Below, one piece after another: positions 1 through 7,805 of a stretch of DNA of 64,000 nt (its first letter is position 1; every line of letters begins with the position of its first letter). The stretch comes from Pseudomonas sp. B21-023 (lineage in GTDB: Bacteria; Pseudomonadota; Gammaproteobacteria; Pseudomonadales; Pseudomonadaceae). Under the pieces are notes generated by a model. That model made no database searches and was not told the DNA's origin. It saw only the letters and a list, made by a program, of their open reading frames with translations. The translations under genes and the position numbers were made by a program. The stretch lies in the NCBI RefSeq assembly GCF_024749165.1, contig NZ_CP087190.1, positions 1,572,001 to 1,636,000 on the forward strand, given 5' to 3'.

Positions 1-463
1 AGGCGGCATAGGGCAGGCGCCTGCTGGCCAGTACCGGGGCGCAGGCCTGTGGATTGAGGCTCGCCAATAGCAACACCGCGCCCTGGCGGGCAATCAGCGG
101 GTCGTCCACGGGGCTGGTTGCCAGCCAGTCCACCAGTTGCTGCTGTCGGCTGTCCAGGCTCAGGGGGCCGGGGCGGTCGAGCAGGCGGCGGCTGTCGTCG
201 GCGTGCTCGCCGAGATGATCGCCGAGCCAGTGTCCGCCCGGTACGTCCAGCACCAGGCAATCGCTGCCCTCGCGGCTCCCGCAAGTGTGGTGGGCACCGG
301 CGGGAACCACCATCAGGTCCTGGCGAGCGACCCGGCCGCCGCGTCCATCCACCTCGAAATCCAGGCGCCCGCCGAGGCCGAACACCAACTGTGGATGGTC
401 GTGGCTGTGGGCGATCAAGTCGTGGCGGTAATGGCGCAACGAGAGCAAGGGGCCGGCGGTCAT
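1..463 (-). CDS. AraC-family transcriptional regulator, N-terminal sensor part (truncated by window edge)
   Basis: Reading leftwards from the ATG at 461-463, the frame stays open for about 154 codons to the window edge, so the 3' end lies outside. The visible part looks like a cupin (AraC_binding) sensor domain: an early His-rich stretch (HDLIAHSHDHPQLVFGLGG), a glycine-rich beta turn, then the segment VVPAGAHHTCGSREGSDCLV. This is the usual sensory half of AraC regulators; the helix-turn-helix half would follow off the edge. The gene is divergent from the phosphatase gene to the right, with 124 bp between the starts. The family call is inferred from this half only, and the ligand is unknown. 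Confidence 0.6.
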   Translation of the reverse strand, partial: MTAGPLLSLRHYRHDLIAHSHDHPQLVFGLGGRLDFEVDGRGGRVARQDLMVVPAGAHHTCGSREGSDCLVLDVPGGHWLGDHLGEHADDSRRLLDRPGPLSLDSRQQQLVDWLATSPVDDPLIARQGAVLLLASLNPQACAPVLASRRLPYAA

Positions 464-587
464 GGTGAGTCCTCACGAGGCAGGCGAAGATTGTACACCG
501 GCAGGCGAGGGCAGGATGGTCATGTACCTGCCACCAATCTGTCACCTGCGCCTGCCAGTCTCCAGCAAACAGCGCCGGAGCCTGCCC

Positions 588-1403
588 ATGAGCCACGCCG
601 AACCCCTTCGCCCGTCACGCAAGCAGCGTGTGCGCACCCTATGGATTTCCGATGTACACCTGGGTACCCGCGACTGCCAGGCCGAACACCTCGCGCACTT
701 CCTCAAGGGCTACCAGGCCGAGCGCATCTACTTGGTCGGCGATATCATCGATGGCTGGAAACTGCGCAGCGGCATCTACTGGCCCCAGGCCCACACCAAT
801 GTCATCCGCCGCCTGCTGACCCTGAGCAAGCGCGGCACCGAGGTGATCTACGTTACCGGCAACCATGACGAATTCCTGCGGCGTTACTCGAAACTGATCC
901 TGGGCAACATCCAGCTGGTGGACGAGGCCGAACACCTTACCGTCGACGGTCGGCGCCTGCTGGTGATCCACGGCGACCAGTTCGACGTGATCACCCGCTA
1001 CCACCGCTGGCTGGCTTTTCTGGGCGACCGGGCCTACGAGTTCACCCTGGTGCTCAACCGTTGGCTCAACCACTGGCGCGCCCGTTACGGCTATGGCTAC
1101 TGGTCGCTGTCGGCGTACCTCAAGCACAAGGTCAAGGGCGCGGTGAACTTCATCAGCGACTTCGAGGACGCCATCGCCCACGAGTGCACCCGGCGTGGCT
1201 TCCACGGTGTAGTATGCGGGCATATCCACCATGCCGAAATCCGCCAGGTGGGCGAGGTGGATTACCTCAACTGCGGCGACTGGGTGGAGTCGTGCACGGC
1301 GCTGATCGAACACTGGGACGGGCGGATCGAGCTGTACCGGTTTGCCGAGGCGCAGGCGCGGGAGGCGGCGCTGCGCTTGGCGGAACTGGGCGAGCCGGCC
1401 TAG
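588..1403 (+). CDS. LpxH-type metallophosphatase (UDP-2,3-diacylglucosamine diphosphatase family)
   Basis: 271-aa calcineurin-like phosphoesterase. The family metal-binding motifs are present in order: DVHLG (Asp22, His24), GDIIDGW (Asp52), GNHDE (Asn92, His93), HGDQFD and GHIH. Proteins of this type are annotated as UDP-2,3-diacylglucosamine diphosphatases, which remove UMP in lipid A synthesis, but many pseudomonads also carry a separate canonical LpxH. This may therefore be the second, LpxH2-like paralogue. The start at 588 was chosen over an upstream in-frame ATG at 462 because homology begins there and a GGAG lies about 8 nt before it. The extra 42 codons upstream look like non-coding sequence. 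The gene stands alone, followed by a degenerate REP-like sequence. Confidence 0.85.
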   Translation: MSHAEPLRPSRKQRVRTLWISDVHLGTRDCQAEHLAHFLKGYQAERIYLVGDIIDGWKLRSGIYWPQAHTNVIRRLLTLSKRGTEVIYVTGNHDEFLRRYSKLILGNIQLVDEAEHLTVDGRRLLVIHGDQFDVITRYHRWLAFLGDRAYEFTLVLNRWLNHWRARYGYGYWSLSAYLKHKVKGAVNFISDFEDAIAHECTRRGFHGVVCGHIHHAEIRQVGEVDYLNCGDWVESCTALIEHWDGRIELYRFAEAQAREAALRLAELGEPA

Positions 1404-1410
1404 CTTCTCG

Positions 1411-1450
1411 TCGGCCTCGCCTGTGATCGCGGAGCAAGCCCGCACCTGCA
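1411..1450. repeat. Degenerate single REP-like element
   Basis: GATCGCGGAGCAAGCCCGCACC resembles one arm of the P. putida REP consensus but has several mismatches and no facing partner. It sits between the convergent phosphatase and HD-domain genes, the usual REP location. Confidence 0.4.
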
Positions 1451-1469
1451 AGTAATCGGTAGTGGCGGA

Positions 1470-2054
1470 TCAGGCGGTGGCTTGCAGGGCGGCCTTGTAG
1501 ATCGACTGCCTGGGCTGGGCGAACAAGCGCTCCAGCATCGGCTCGAAGAACGCCAGCGGCAGGCTTTCATAGTCCGGATCGAACGCTGCCGCGTCATAGC
1601 GGGCGCAGAACTCGAGGGTCCGCTGGTAATGCGGGTGATCGCGGTATTGCTCGCGCAGGTGACGGTCCATGCCCAGGTGGTGGAAGAAGTAGTAGCCCTG
1701 AAAGATCCCGTGTTTCTCGATCATCCACAGGTTCTCGTCGCTGACGAACGGCTTGAGGATCGCTGCGGCGATATCCGGGTGGTTGTAGCTGCCCAGGGTG
1801 TCGCCGATGTCGTGCAGCAGTGCACAGACGACGTACTCTTCATCGCGGCCGTCGCGGTGGGCGCGGCTGGCGGTCTGAAGGGAATGGCTCAGGCGGTCGA
1901 TGGGGAAGCCGCCGAAGTCGCCGTCGAGCAGGCGCAGGTGGGCGAGAATGCGTTGGGGCAACTGATGGGCGTAGGCGCGAAAGTCGTCGGCGATGATCGC
2001 CCAGTCCTGGGCGGTGCCATCGCGCATGTGGCTGAAATTGGCTTGCTTGCTCAT
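1470..2054 (-). CDS. HD-domain metal-dependent phosphohydrolase-like protein
   Basis: 194-aa cytosolic protein with an HD signature: an upstream SHSLQTASRAHRDG segment supplying histidine, then VVCALLHDIGD with the HD doublet, and a following helix with NHPDIAAAILKPF. A later KHGIFQGYYFFHH stretch adds histidines. HD proteins hydrolyse phosphate esters of nucleotides or other small molecules; the substrate here cannot be read from sequence. The start at 2054 is the first methionine after a non-coding-looking extension. It is about 100 bp downstream of the Mpo1-like gene on the same strand, so the two may be co-transcribed. Confidence 0.8.
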   Translation of the reverse strand: MSKQANFSHMRDGTAQDWAIIADDFRAYAHQLPQRILAHLRLLDGDFGGFPIDRLSHSLQTASRAHRDGRDEEYVVCALLHDIGDTLGSYNHPDIAAAILKPFVSDENLWMIEKHGIFQGYYFFHHLGMDRHLREQYRDHPHYQRTLEFCARYDAAAFDPDYESLPLAFFEPMLERLFAQPRQSIYKAALQATA

Positions 2055-2155
2055 CACCGCGTGCCGCTCGTGTCGGGGAACATACCGCAGTGTTGGCCAG
2101 GATCCGGGCTTTGGCAGTGGCCCGCCGGGACGCGAACCTGGCCTTGCGGGCCGAT

Positions 2156-2467
2156 TCAGAGGCTCAGGCGGCCCAGCAGGATGTCGCGGAACATGGCGAA
2201 GTCGCCGACCAGGCTGTACCAGGGGTGGCTGAAGGTGGCGGGGCGGTTCTTCTCGAAGAAGAAATGCCCGGCCCAGGCGAAGCCGTAGCCGGCCAGTGGC
2301 ACGGCCAGCAGCAACAGCCATTTGCCGCTGCCGATGCTGTAGGCGAGCAGGGCGATCACCAGGCTGGTGCCGACGAAATGCAGGCGGCGGCAGGTGGGGT
2401 TGCTGTGCTCGCCCAGGTAATAGGGGTAGAACTCGGCAAAACTGCGGAACTGCGCTGTGCGGGTCAT
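2156..2467 (-). CDS. Mpo1-like (DUF962) membrane protein
   Basis: 103-aa protein. The sequence EHSNPTCRRLHFVGTSLV, two hydrophobic segments (about residues 33-47 and 50-68), then GHFFFEKNRPATFSHPWYS match the DUF962/Mpo1 family. In yeast Mpo1 is an iron-dependent dioxygenase acting on 2-hydroxy fatty acids; histidines in the NPxxRxxH and GHxxxEKNxPAT...HP motifs are proposed iron ligands, and all are present. The bacterial role is not established. It lies upstream of the HD-domain gene on the same strand and is divergent from the AraC regulator at 2622. Confidence 0.82.
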   Translation of the reverse strand: MTRTAQFRSFAEFYPYYLGEHSNPTCRRLHFVGTSLVIALLAYSIGSGKWLLLLAVPLAGYGFAWAGHFFFEKNRPATFSHPWYSLVGDFAMFRDILLGRLSL

Positions 2468-2621
2468 GGCGGGCTTCCGGATCTGCGGGTCTTGCTGACA
2501 GGATACACGGCGTGGAGCCTGAATCGAGTCTAGAGTCACTGGGTGCCGTGGCCAGTGACAATAGGCGCCAATTGAGTATCCTTTCGATTCACCGCAGGAG
2601 CGGTCCGCACAAGAGCCTGTC

Positions 2622-3668
2622 ATGAGTGAGAGAACCACGTCAGCCAGCTGGGCATCAGGGATCGTCAAGGCACTCGAGCTGGAAGGGCTCGATTGTCCGG
2701 CCATGTTCAAGCAGCTCGGGCTCGACTTCGCCGCACTGGACGACCCCGACGCGCGCTTCACCCAGGATTCGATGACCCGCCTGTGGCAGCTGGCGGTCGA
2801 GCTGTCGGGCAACGAGGCCATTGGCCTTAACATGGCCAGGGTGGTGCGGCCGGCCTCGTTCCATGTGGTGGGTTACGCGCTGATGTCCAGCCGCACCCTG
2901 GCCGAGGGCTTCGAGCGCCTGGTGCGCTACCAGCGCATCATCGCGGAGAGTTCGGACCTGAGCTTTCGCCTCGAGCCCGACGGCTATGCCCTGGTGCTGA
3001 CCGTGCACGGCGACCACCTGCCGCCGACCCGGCACAGCGCCGAAGCCTCGCTGGCCTGCGCCCTGGCGTTGTGCACCTGGCTCAGCGGGCGGCCGATCCA
3101 GCCGCGGCGGGTTCTGATTCAGGGCGCACTGCCGAAAAATGTCGAGCCGTACAAGGTGGCTTTCCACGCACCGCTGCAATTTGGCGCGCCCCATGATGCG
3201 CTGGTGTTCGCCCGCGCCGACATGGAGGCGCCGTTGCCGACCGCCAACGAGGCGATGGCGGTGCTGCACGACCGTTTCGCCGGTGAGTATCTGGCGCGTT
3301 TCTCGGAAAGCCGGGTGACCCACCGCGTGCGCCAGGTACTGTGCCGCATCCTGCCCCAGGGCGAGCCCAAGCGCGAAACCGTGGCCCAGGCCCTGCACCT
3401 TTCGCAACGCACCTTGCAGCGGCGCCTGCAGGACGAGGGCACCAGCTTCCAGACCCTGCTCGAGGACACCCGCCGCGAACTGGCCGAGCAGTACCTGGCG
3501 CAGCCAGGCACCACGTTGCTGGAAACCGCCTACCTGCTGGGTTTCGCTGACCCGAGCAACTTCTACCGGGCGTTCCGCCGCTGGTTCGACAGCACGCCGA
3601 GCGAGTACCGCACGCGCCTGTCGGTCAGTGACGCCAGAACGCCGGCATGCACAACACCAGCACCGTGA
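2622..3668 (+). CDS. AraC-family transcriptional regulator with arabinose_bd-type sensor domain
   Basis: 348-aa regulator. Residues about 20-210 fit the arabinose_bd (PF12625) sensor found in OruR-like regulators. The C-terminal 100 residues hold two AraC helix-turn-helix units: the first around QALHLSQRTLQRRLQDEGTS, the second around ETAYLLGFADPSNFYRAFRR, followed by the family ending TPSEYR. The last 44 bp of the gene overlap the 3' end of convergent trkH, so both proteins are encoded there on opposite strands. The divergent Mpo1-like gene starts 154 bp upstream and is a possible target. The ligand is unknown. Confidence 0.87.
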   Translation: MSERTTSASWASGIVKALELEGLDCPAMFKQLGLDFAALDDPDARFTQDSMTRLWQLAVELSGNEAIGLNMARVVRPASFHVVGYALMSSRTLAEGFERLVRYQRIIAESSDLSFRLEPDGYALVLTVHGDHLPPTRHSAEASLACALALCTWLSGRPIQPRRVLIQGALPKNVEPYKVAFHAPLQFGAPHDALVFARADMEAPLPTANEAMAVLHDRFAGEYLARFSESRVTHRVRQVLCRILPQGEPKRETVAQALHLSQRTLQRRLQDEGTSFQTLLEDTRRELAEQYLAQPGTTLLETAYLLGFADPSNFYRAFRRWFDSTPSEYRTRLSVSDARTPACTTPAP

Positions 3669-5079
3669 TGATCTCCAGGCGACCGAGCAGCATGCCGCCG
3701 GCAAGGATCCATTTCGCGGCATCTGGCAGCGTCGCGTAGTTGCCGGCCGGGCCGATCACTTCGCCCAGCCCCGGGCCGACACCTGACACGGTACCGGCGG
3801 CGCCGGTCAGCGCGGTCATCCAGTCCACGCCCAGCAGCGACAGCAGCAGGGCGATGATGCAGATGGTGATGGCGAAGAAGAACGAGAAGGTCAGGATCGA
3901 GCGCACGATCTCTTCGTCGAGGCGGTGGCCGTTGTATTTCTGCTTGATCACCGCGCGCGGATGGATCAGCTGGTTGAGGTTGGCCTTGAGCAGGATGTAG
4001 GCGACCTGGAAGCGGAAGATCTTGATACCGCCGGCCGTCGAGCCGGAGCAGCCGCCGACGAAGCCCAGGTAGAAGAACAGCATCAGCGAGAAGTTGCCCC
4101 ACAGGCTGTAGTCGCCCAGGGCAAAGCCGGTGGTGGTGACCACCGAGGTGACGTTCAGCGCCACGTGGCGCAGGGCATCGAGCCAGTGCAACTCGGTGGT
4201 CGCCCAGTACCAGGTGCCAAGCACCAGCCAGGTGGTCACCAGCATGGCCAGCAGGCCCTGCACCTGCTGGTCCTTGATCAGTGCCCGGCGGTGGCCGCGC
4301 AGGGTGGCCACGTACAGTGTGAAGGGCACGCTGCCCATGATCATGACCACCACCGCGACCCAGTGCACCGCAGGGATGTCCCACTTGGCCAGGGACTGGT
4401 CGGAGGTCGAGAACCCGCCGGTGGAGATCGCCGACATGGCGTGGTTGATCGCATCGAACAGGCCCATCCCCGCCCACCAGAAGGCCAGGCTGCCGAGCAC
4501 GGTGATGCCGACGTAGACCGCCACGATCGACTTGGCGACCATGTGCGAGCGTGGCATGACCTTCTCCGAACGGTCGGAGGACTCGGTCTGGAACAGGCGC
4601 ATGCCGCCGATGCGCAGCAACGGCAGGATCGCCACGGCCATGCCGATGAAGCCGATGCCGCCCAGCCAGTGCAGCATCGAGCGCCACATCAGGATGCCCG
4701 GCGACATGCTGTCCAGGCCGCTGAGCACGGTGGCGCCGGTGGCGGTGATGCCGGACATGCTTTCGAAGAAGGCGTCGGTGTAGCTGATGTGCTGGGTCAG
4801 CAGGAAGGGCAGGGCGGCGAACACGCAGACCACCAGCCAGCTGCTGACGGTCAGCAGGTACATGTCGCGGGGGCGCAGGTGCACGTGCTCGGGGCGGCCG
4901 GGGATGACCAGGCCCAGGCCCGCGAGGAAGGTGATCAGGCTCGACCAGAGAAACGACGGCATGTCGCCGGTGCGCTCGAAGACCACCAGGGTCGCCATGG
5001 GCACCACCATGCTCACCGCCAGGGTGATCAGGAAGATGCCGATGATGAAACCAATGATCCTTAAGGTCGGCAACGCCAT
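3625..5079 (-). CDS. trkH: Trk-type potassium uptake channel protein TrkH
   Basis: 484-aa polytopic inner-membrane protein with the four pore-loop repeats of the TrkH/KtrB family. Selectivity-filter stretches are visible around SGITATGATVLSG, STGGFSTSD, VVTTTGFALGDY and SGVGPGLGEVIGPAG, each centred on a conserved glycine. Near the third pore the family segment FVGGCSGSTAGGIKI is intact. TrkH forms a dimeric K+ channel gated by the cytosolic NAD/ATP-binding TrkA, which is not encoded here. It overlaps the convergent AraC gene by 44 bp. A REP pair lies upstream, between it and the nitroreductase gene. Confidence 0.95.
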   Translation of the reverse strand: MALPTLRIIGFIIGIFLITLAVSMVVPMATLVVFERTGDMPSFLWSSLITFLAGLGLVIPGRPEHVHLRPRDMYLLTVSSWLVVCVFAALPFLLTQHISYTDAFFESMSGITATGATVLSGLDSMSPGILMWRSMLHWLGGIGFIGMAVAILPLLRIGGMRLFQTESSDRSEKVMPRSHMVAKSIVAVYVGITVLGSLAFWWAGMGLFDAINHAMSAISTGGFSTSDQSLAKWDIPAVHWVAVVVMIMGSVPFTLYVATLRGHRRALIKDQQVQGLLAMLVTTWLVLGTWYWATTELHWLDALRHVALNVTSVVTTTGFALGDYSLWGNFSLMLFFYLGFVGGCSGSTAGGIKIFRFQVAYILLKANLNQLIHPRAVIKQKYNGHRLDEEIVRSILTFSFFFAITICIIALLLSLLGVDWMTALTGAAGTVSGVGPGLGEVIGPAGNYATLPDAAKWILAGGMLLGRLEIITVLVLCMPAFWRH

Positions 5080-5161
5080 GTGATCTGCTCTGACTCGCTA
5101 CGGAAAGGGCGCCATTCTACCTGTGGGCCGGGTCTTGTAAACGCCGATTGGTGGCCTCCAC

Positions 5162-5211
5162 GGAGCGGGCCTGCCCCGCGATGGCCGGATCGCGGGGCAA
5201 GCCCGCTCCCA
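5162..5211. repeat. REP element pair (facing palindromes)
   Basis: GAGCGGGCCTGCCCCGCGAT faces ATCGCGGGGCAAGCCCGCTC in inverted orientation with a short spacer. It is located between divergent trkH and the nitroreductase gene, just upstream of the latter's Shine-Dalgarno sequence. Confidence 0.85.
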
Positions 5212-5268
5212 CTATCCCCCTCGATGGTGCAGAATGGCCGCACTTTCAATCTGCCAGGAGGGTAGCCG

Positions 5269-5826
5269 ATGGAGGCTCTCGACGCATTGCTCAACCGTGT
5301 TTCCGTGCCACGCCTGACTGACCCGGCGCCCAATGCCGCCCAGCGCGAGGCGCTGTTCCAGGCCGCATTGCGTGCGCCAGATCATGGCCAACTGCGACCC
5401 TGGCGTTTCCTGACCATCGAAGGCCAGGGCCGGGAAAAGCTCGGCGAGCTGTTCGCCGAAGCCGTGCAAGCCAAGGGTGAAGCCACCCAGGCGGCGCTGG
5501 ACAAGGCCCGGGCGATGGCGCTGCGCGCGCCGTTGCTGATCGTGGTGATCGCCCGGCTGCAGGACCACTTCAAGGTGCCAAAGATCGAGCAGCGCCTGGC
5601 CGCCGGCTGCGCCGCCCATGGCATCCTGATCGCCGCTCATGCCCAGGGTATCGGCGCGGTATGGCGCACCGGCGACATGGCCTTCGACGCCCATGTGCAC
5701 AAGGGGCTGGGGCTTGCCGAGAACGAAGAGCTGATCGGTTACCTGTATGTCGGCACGCCAATGGCCGAGCCACGCACTGCGCCGATCCTGAAAACTGCCG
5801 AGTACGTCAGCGCCTGGGGCGAGTGA
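5269..5826 (+). CDS. Nitroreductase family protein (YdjA-like, FMN-dependent)
   Basis: 185-aa protein of the short YdjA subgroup. The FMN-binding Arg-rich N-terminus is followed by AALRAPDHGQLRPWRFLTIE, the phosphate/flavin-binding signature of the family. A central Gly-Ala-Val-Trp-Arg stretch (about residues 130-134) and a C-terminal GYLYVGTP complete the fold. Such enzymes reduce nitro compounds or quinones with NAD(P)H; the physiological substrate is unknown. A GGAGG 7 nt upstream fixes the start. The gene is monocistronic, ending in a GC-rich hairpin at 5833-5851 that it shares with the convergent sensor kinase gene. Confidence 0.9.
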   Translation: MEALDALLNRVSVPRLTDPAPNAAQREALFQAALRAPDHGQLRPWRFLTIEGQGREKLGELFAEAVQAKGEATQAALDKARAMALRAPLLIVVIARLQDHFKVPKIEQRLAAGCAAHGILIAAHAQGIGAVWRTGDMAFDAHVHKGLGLAENEELIGYLYVGTPMAEPRTAPILKTAEYVSAWGE

Positions 5827-5859
5827 TTGAGTGGGGCCGCTTTGCGGCCCCAGGATCTG

Positions 5860-7191
5860 TCAGCCAGCGCTGACCTCACGCGGCAGCTCCAGCGTAGCCA
5901 CGAACCCACCCTGCGGATGGTTCGCAAGCTTCAGGCTGCCACCATGGCGCTCCGCCGCCTTGCGTGCAATCGCCAGCCCCAGCCCATGTCCCGGCGCTTC
6001 TTGCCCCGGTGCCCGGAAGAATGGCTCCCCCAACTGCTCCAGATGTTCCGTCGCCACCCCCGGGCCGTGGTCGCGCACGCTCAACACGATGCGGTCCTGT
6101 TCGCGGCTGGCGCGCAGCTCGATTGGCTTCCCGGCCGGATTGAAGCGCAGCGCATTGCGCAGCAGGTTGTCCACCGCCCGTTCGATCAGCGTCGGCCAGC
6201 CATGCAGGGTCAGGCCCGGCTGCATCTCCAGGCGTACCTCCTGGTCCGGCGCTGACAGCTGGGCGTCCTTGCGCACGCCGCCCAGCAAGGCATTGAGGTC
6301 CACCGGCTCTGCATGCGCCTGCTCGGCATCGACTCGGGCCAGCACGAGGATTTCGCTGATCAGGGCTTCCAGGCGGTCGCATTCGCGGGTCAGGCGTGGC
6401 CACAAGGCCTGCCGCTGTTCGGGTTCGGCGCGCTCGGCCAGCGCCAGGGCGATGCGCAGCCGCGCCAGTGGCGAACGCAGTTCGTGGGACACATCGCGCA
6501 GCAACTGGCGCTGGCTGCCGATCAGGCTCTGCAGGCGTGCGCCCATCTTGTTGAAGTCGTTGGCCAGCACGCCGAACTCGTCGCGGCGCACGGCCAGCCG
6601 CGCCAGGCTGTTCTGCTGGTAGCTGGTTTGCCCCAGGTCGTGCACGGCGCCGCGCAGGCGGCTGAGCGGGCGGGTAATCGACAGGGTTACCAGCAGGCTG
6701 AACAGGGTCAGCACCACCAAGGCTATGCCCAAGGCGCTGAGCGGCCAGATCAGGCTTTCGCGGTGCCAGGCGGCCAGCTCCGGGTGGGGGATACGGTAGA
6801 TCAGCAGGTAGGTCTCACCGCTGCCGGGGCTGGTGTATTCCTCGGTCAGGCGGCGCCACGGCAGACGACGTTCGTCGTTGTGCTGGCGTGCCTCGAAGGC
6901 GGCGGCGCGGCGCGGGAAGGTGCCGGGGACCACGGCATCGCCGCTGTCGTCGAGCACCTGCACGTCGATCTTGTAGCGCTGCTTGCGCCGTTCCAGGAAG
7001 CGTTGCGACGACTCCAGGCCTTCCTGTTCGTAGTGCTGGGCCCAGTGACTGGCCAGGTTGTTCAGGCCCGGGTGGCGACTGAGGATCCAGGTGTCCTGGT
7101 TGAGCATGTGCCCGAGCAGGATCGACAGCCCGGCGACCAGGGCGATGGCCAGCCAGAAGCTGGCCAGGATGCGCCAGAACAGTGAACGCAA
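5860..7191 (-). CDS. CpxA-like sensor histidine kinase (TTG start)
   Basis: 443-aa inner-membrane kinase. It has a first transmembrane helix (about residues 7-26), a periplasmic domain (about 27-148), a second helix (about 149-170), a HAMP linker, a dimerisation/phosphoacceptor helix with SHELRSPLARL (His236), and an ATPase domain with N box NLLRNALRF, G1 DHGPGV and G2 GHGLGLAI. The start is read as TTG at 7191 because GGAGG lies 8 nt before it and no ATG fits; an in-frame GTG at 7200 overlaps that Shine-Dalgarno. It is the last gene of the cluster with the Spy-like protein and the response regulator, so it is assigned to Cpx-type envelope-stress sensing. Confidence 0.88.
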   Translation of the reverse strand: MRSLFWRILASFWLAIALVAGLSILLGHMLNQDTWILSRHPGLNNLASHWAQHYEQEGLESSQRFLERRKQRYKIDVQVLDDSGDAVVPGTFPRRAAAFEARQHNDERRLPWRRLTEEYTSPGSGETYLLIYRIPHPELAAWHRESLIWPLSALGIALVVLTLFSLLVTLSITRPLSRLRGAVHDLGQTSYQQNSLARLAVRRDEFGVLANDFNKMGARLQSLIGSQRQLLRDVSHELRSPLARLRIALALAERAEPEQRQALWPRLTRECDRLEALISEILVLARVDAEQAHAEPVDLNALLGGVRKDAQLSAPDQEVRLEMQPGLTLHGWPTLIERAVDNLLRNALRFNPAGKPIELRASREQDRIVLSVRDHGPGVATEHLEQLGEPFFRAPGQEAPGHGLGLAIARKAAERHGGSLKLANHPQGGFVATLELPREVSAG

Positions 7192-7260
7192 GACAAGCAC
7201 CTCCAGGAAATGGCGAAAGCCCGGCCCGCTGGGAAGCGGGCCGGGCATCGGGCTGACAGC

Positions 7261-7677
7261 TTACTGGGCCTTGCCGGTTTTTTCAGCCTTCCAGGCCTGG
7301 AACTCCTGCCACTCGGCCTTGCGCGCGGCGCGCTCCTTCTGCAGGTCGTCGAATTTCTTCTGCTGGTCAGGCTTGAGCAAGGCGCGGATCTGGCCTTCGG
7401 TCTTGTCGTGGCTGGCCTTGAGCTCGTCCTTCAGGGCTTTCTGCTCGGCCGCCGGTAGCTTGGCGATGTAGCGTTCGTTGATGTCGCGGCGCTGCTTCAT
7501 CTGCTCGCCCATCAGCTTGCCGATCTGCTGGCGCTGGTCGCGGCTCAGGTCCAGCTGGGCGAAAGGCGCGTCACCGCGATGATGCGGGCCATCGTGGCGC
7601 GGGCCGCCTTCGGGCATGGCCATGGCCACGGTCGGCAGGGCGGCGGCGAACATCAGGGCGATAAGGGACTTGCGCAT
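7261..7677 (-). CDS. Spy/CpxP-family periplasmic stress chaperone
   Basis: 138-aa exported protein. A signal peptide (MRKSLIALMFAAALPTVAMA, cleavage after AMA) is followed by a His-rich segment and an all-helical charged domain with two LTxxQ-like repeats: LDLSRDQRQQIGKLM and ALLKPDQQKKFDDLQ. CpxP and Spy bind misfolded envelope proteins, and CpxP also restrains CpxA. A GGAGAG sequence precedes the ATG. The gene lies between the response regulator and the sensor kinase. The 128-bp gap upstream holds a CpxR-type direct repeat, which suggests it is induced by the neighbouring regulator. Confidence 0.9.
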   Translation of the reverse strand: MRKSLIALMFAAALPTVAMAMPEGGPRHDGPHHRGDAPFAQLDLSRDQRQQIGKLMGEQMKQRRDINERYIAKLPAAEQKALKDELKASHDKTEGQIRALLKPDQQKKFDDLQKERAARKAEWQEFQAWKAEKTGKAQ

Positions 7678-7757
7678 GGTGTCTCTCCTTTCAGGGGCCG
7701 GTGGTTACCGGATGAGCCCAGTCTAGGGAGATCAAGGTCAAGGGCGGTCAGGCGAGG

Positions 7758-7773
7758 GTAAAGGCTGGGTAAA
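7758..7773. promoter_or_regulatory. CpxR-type box GTAAA-N6-GTAAA
   Basis: Two perfect GTAAA direct repeats, one helical turn (11 bp) apart, lie about 80-95 bp upstream of the Spy/CpxP-like start. The E. coli CpxR consensus is GTAAA-N(4-8)-GTAAA. The location between the CpxR-like and CpxP-like genes makes a functional operator likely, though it is inferred from sequence only. Confidence 0.6.
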
Positions 7774-7805
7774 GATGACAGGGCCGCGAAGCGGCCCCGG
7801 TTTTC

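Noticed and set aside
639..1451. Long minus-strand frame of 270 codons opposite the metallophosphatase gene
   Set aside because: It is a GC-rich shadow of the real plus-strand gene, with no Shine-Dalgarno, no recognisable domain and repetitive composition.
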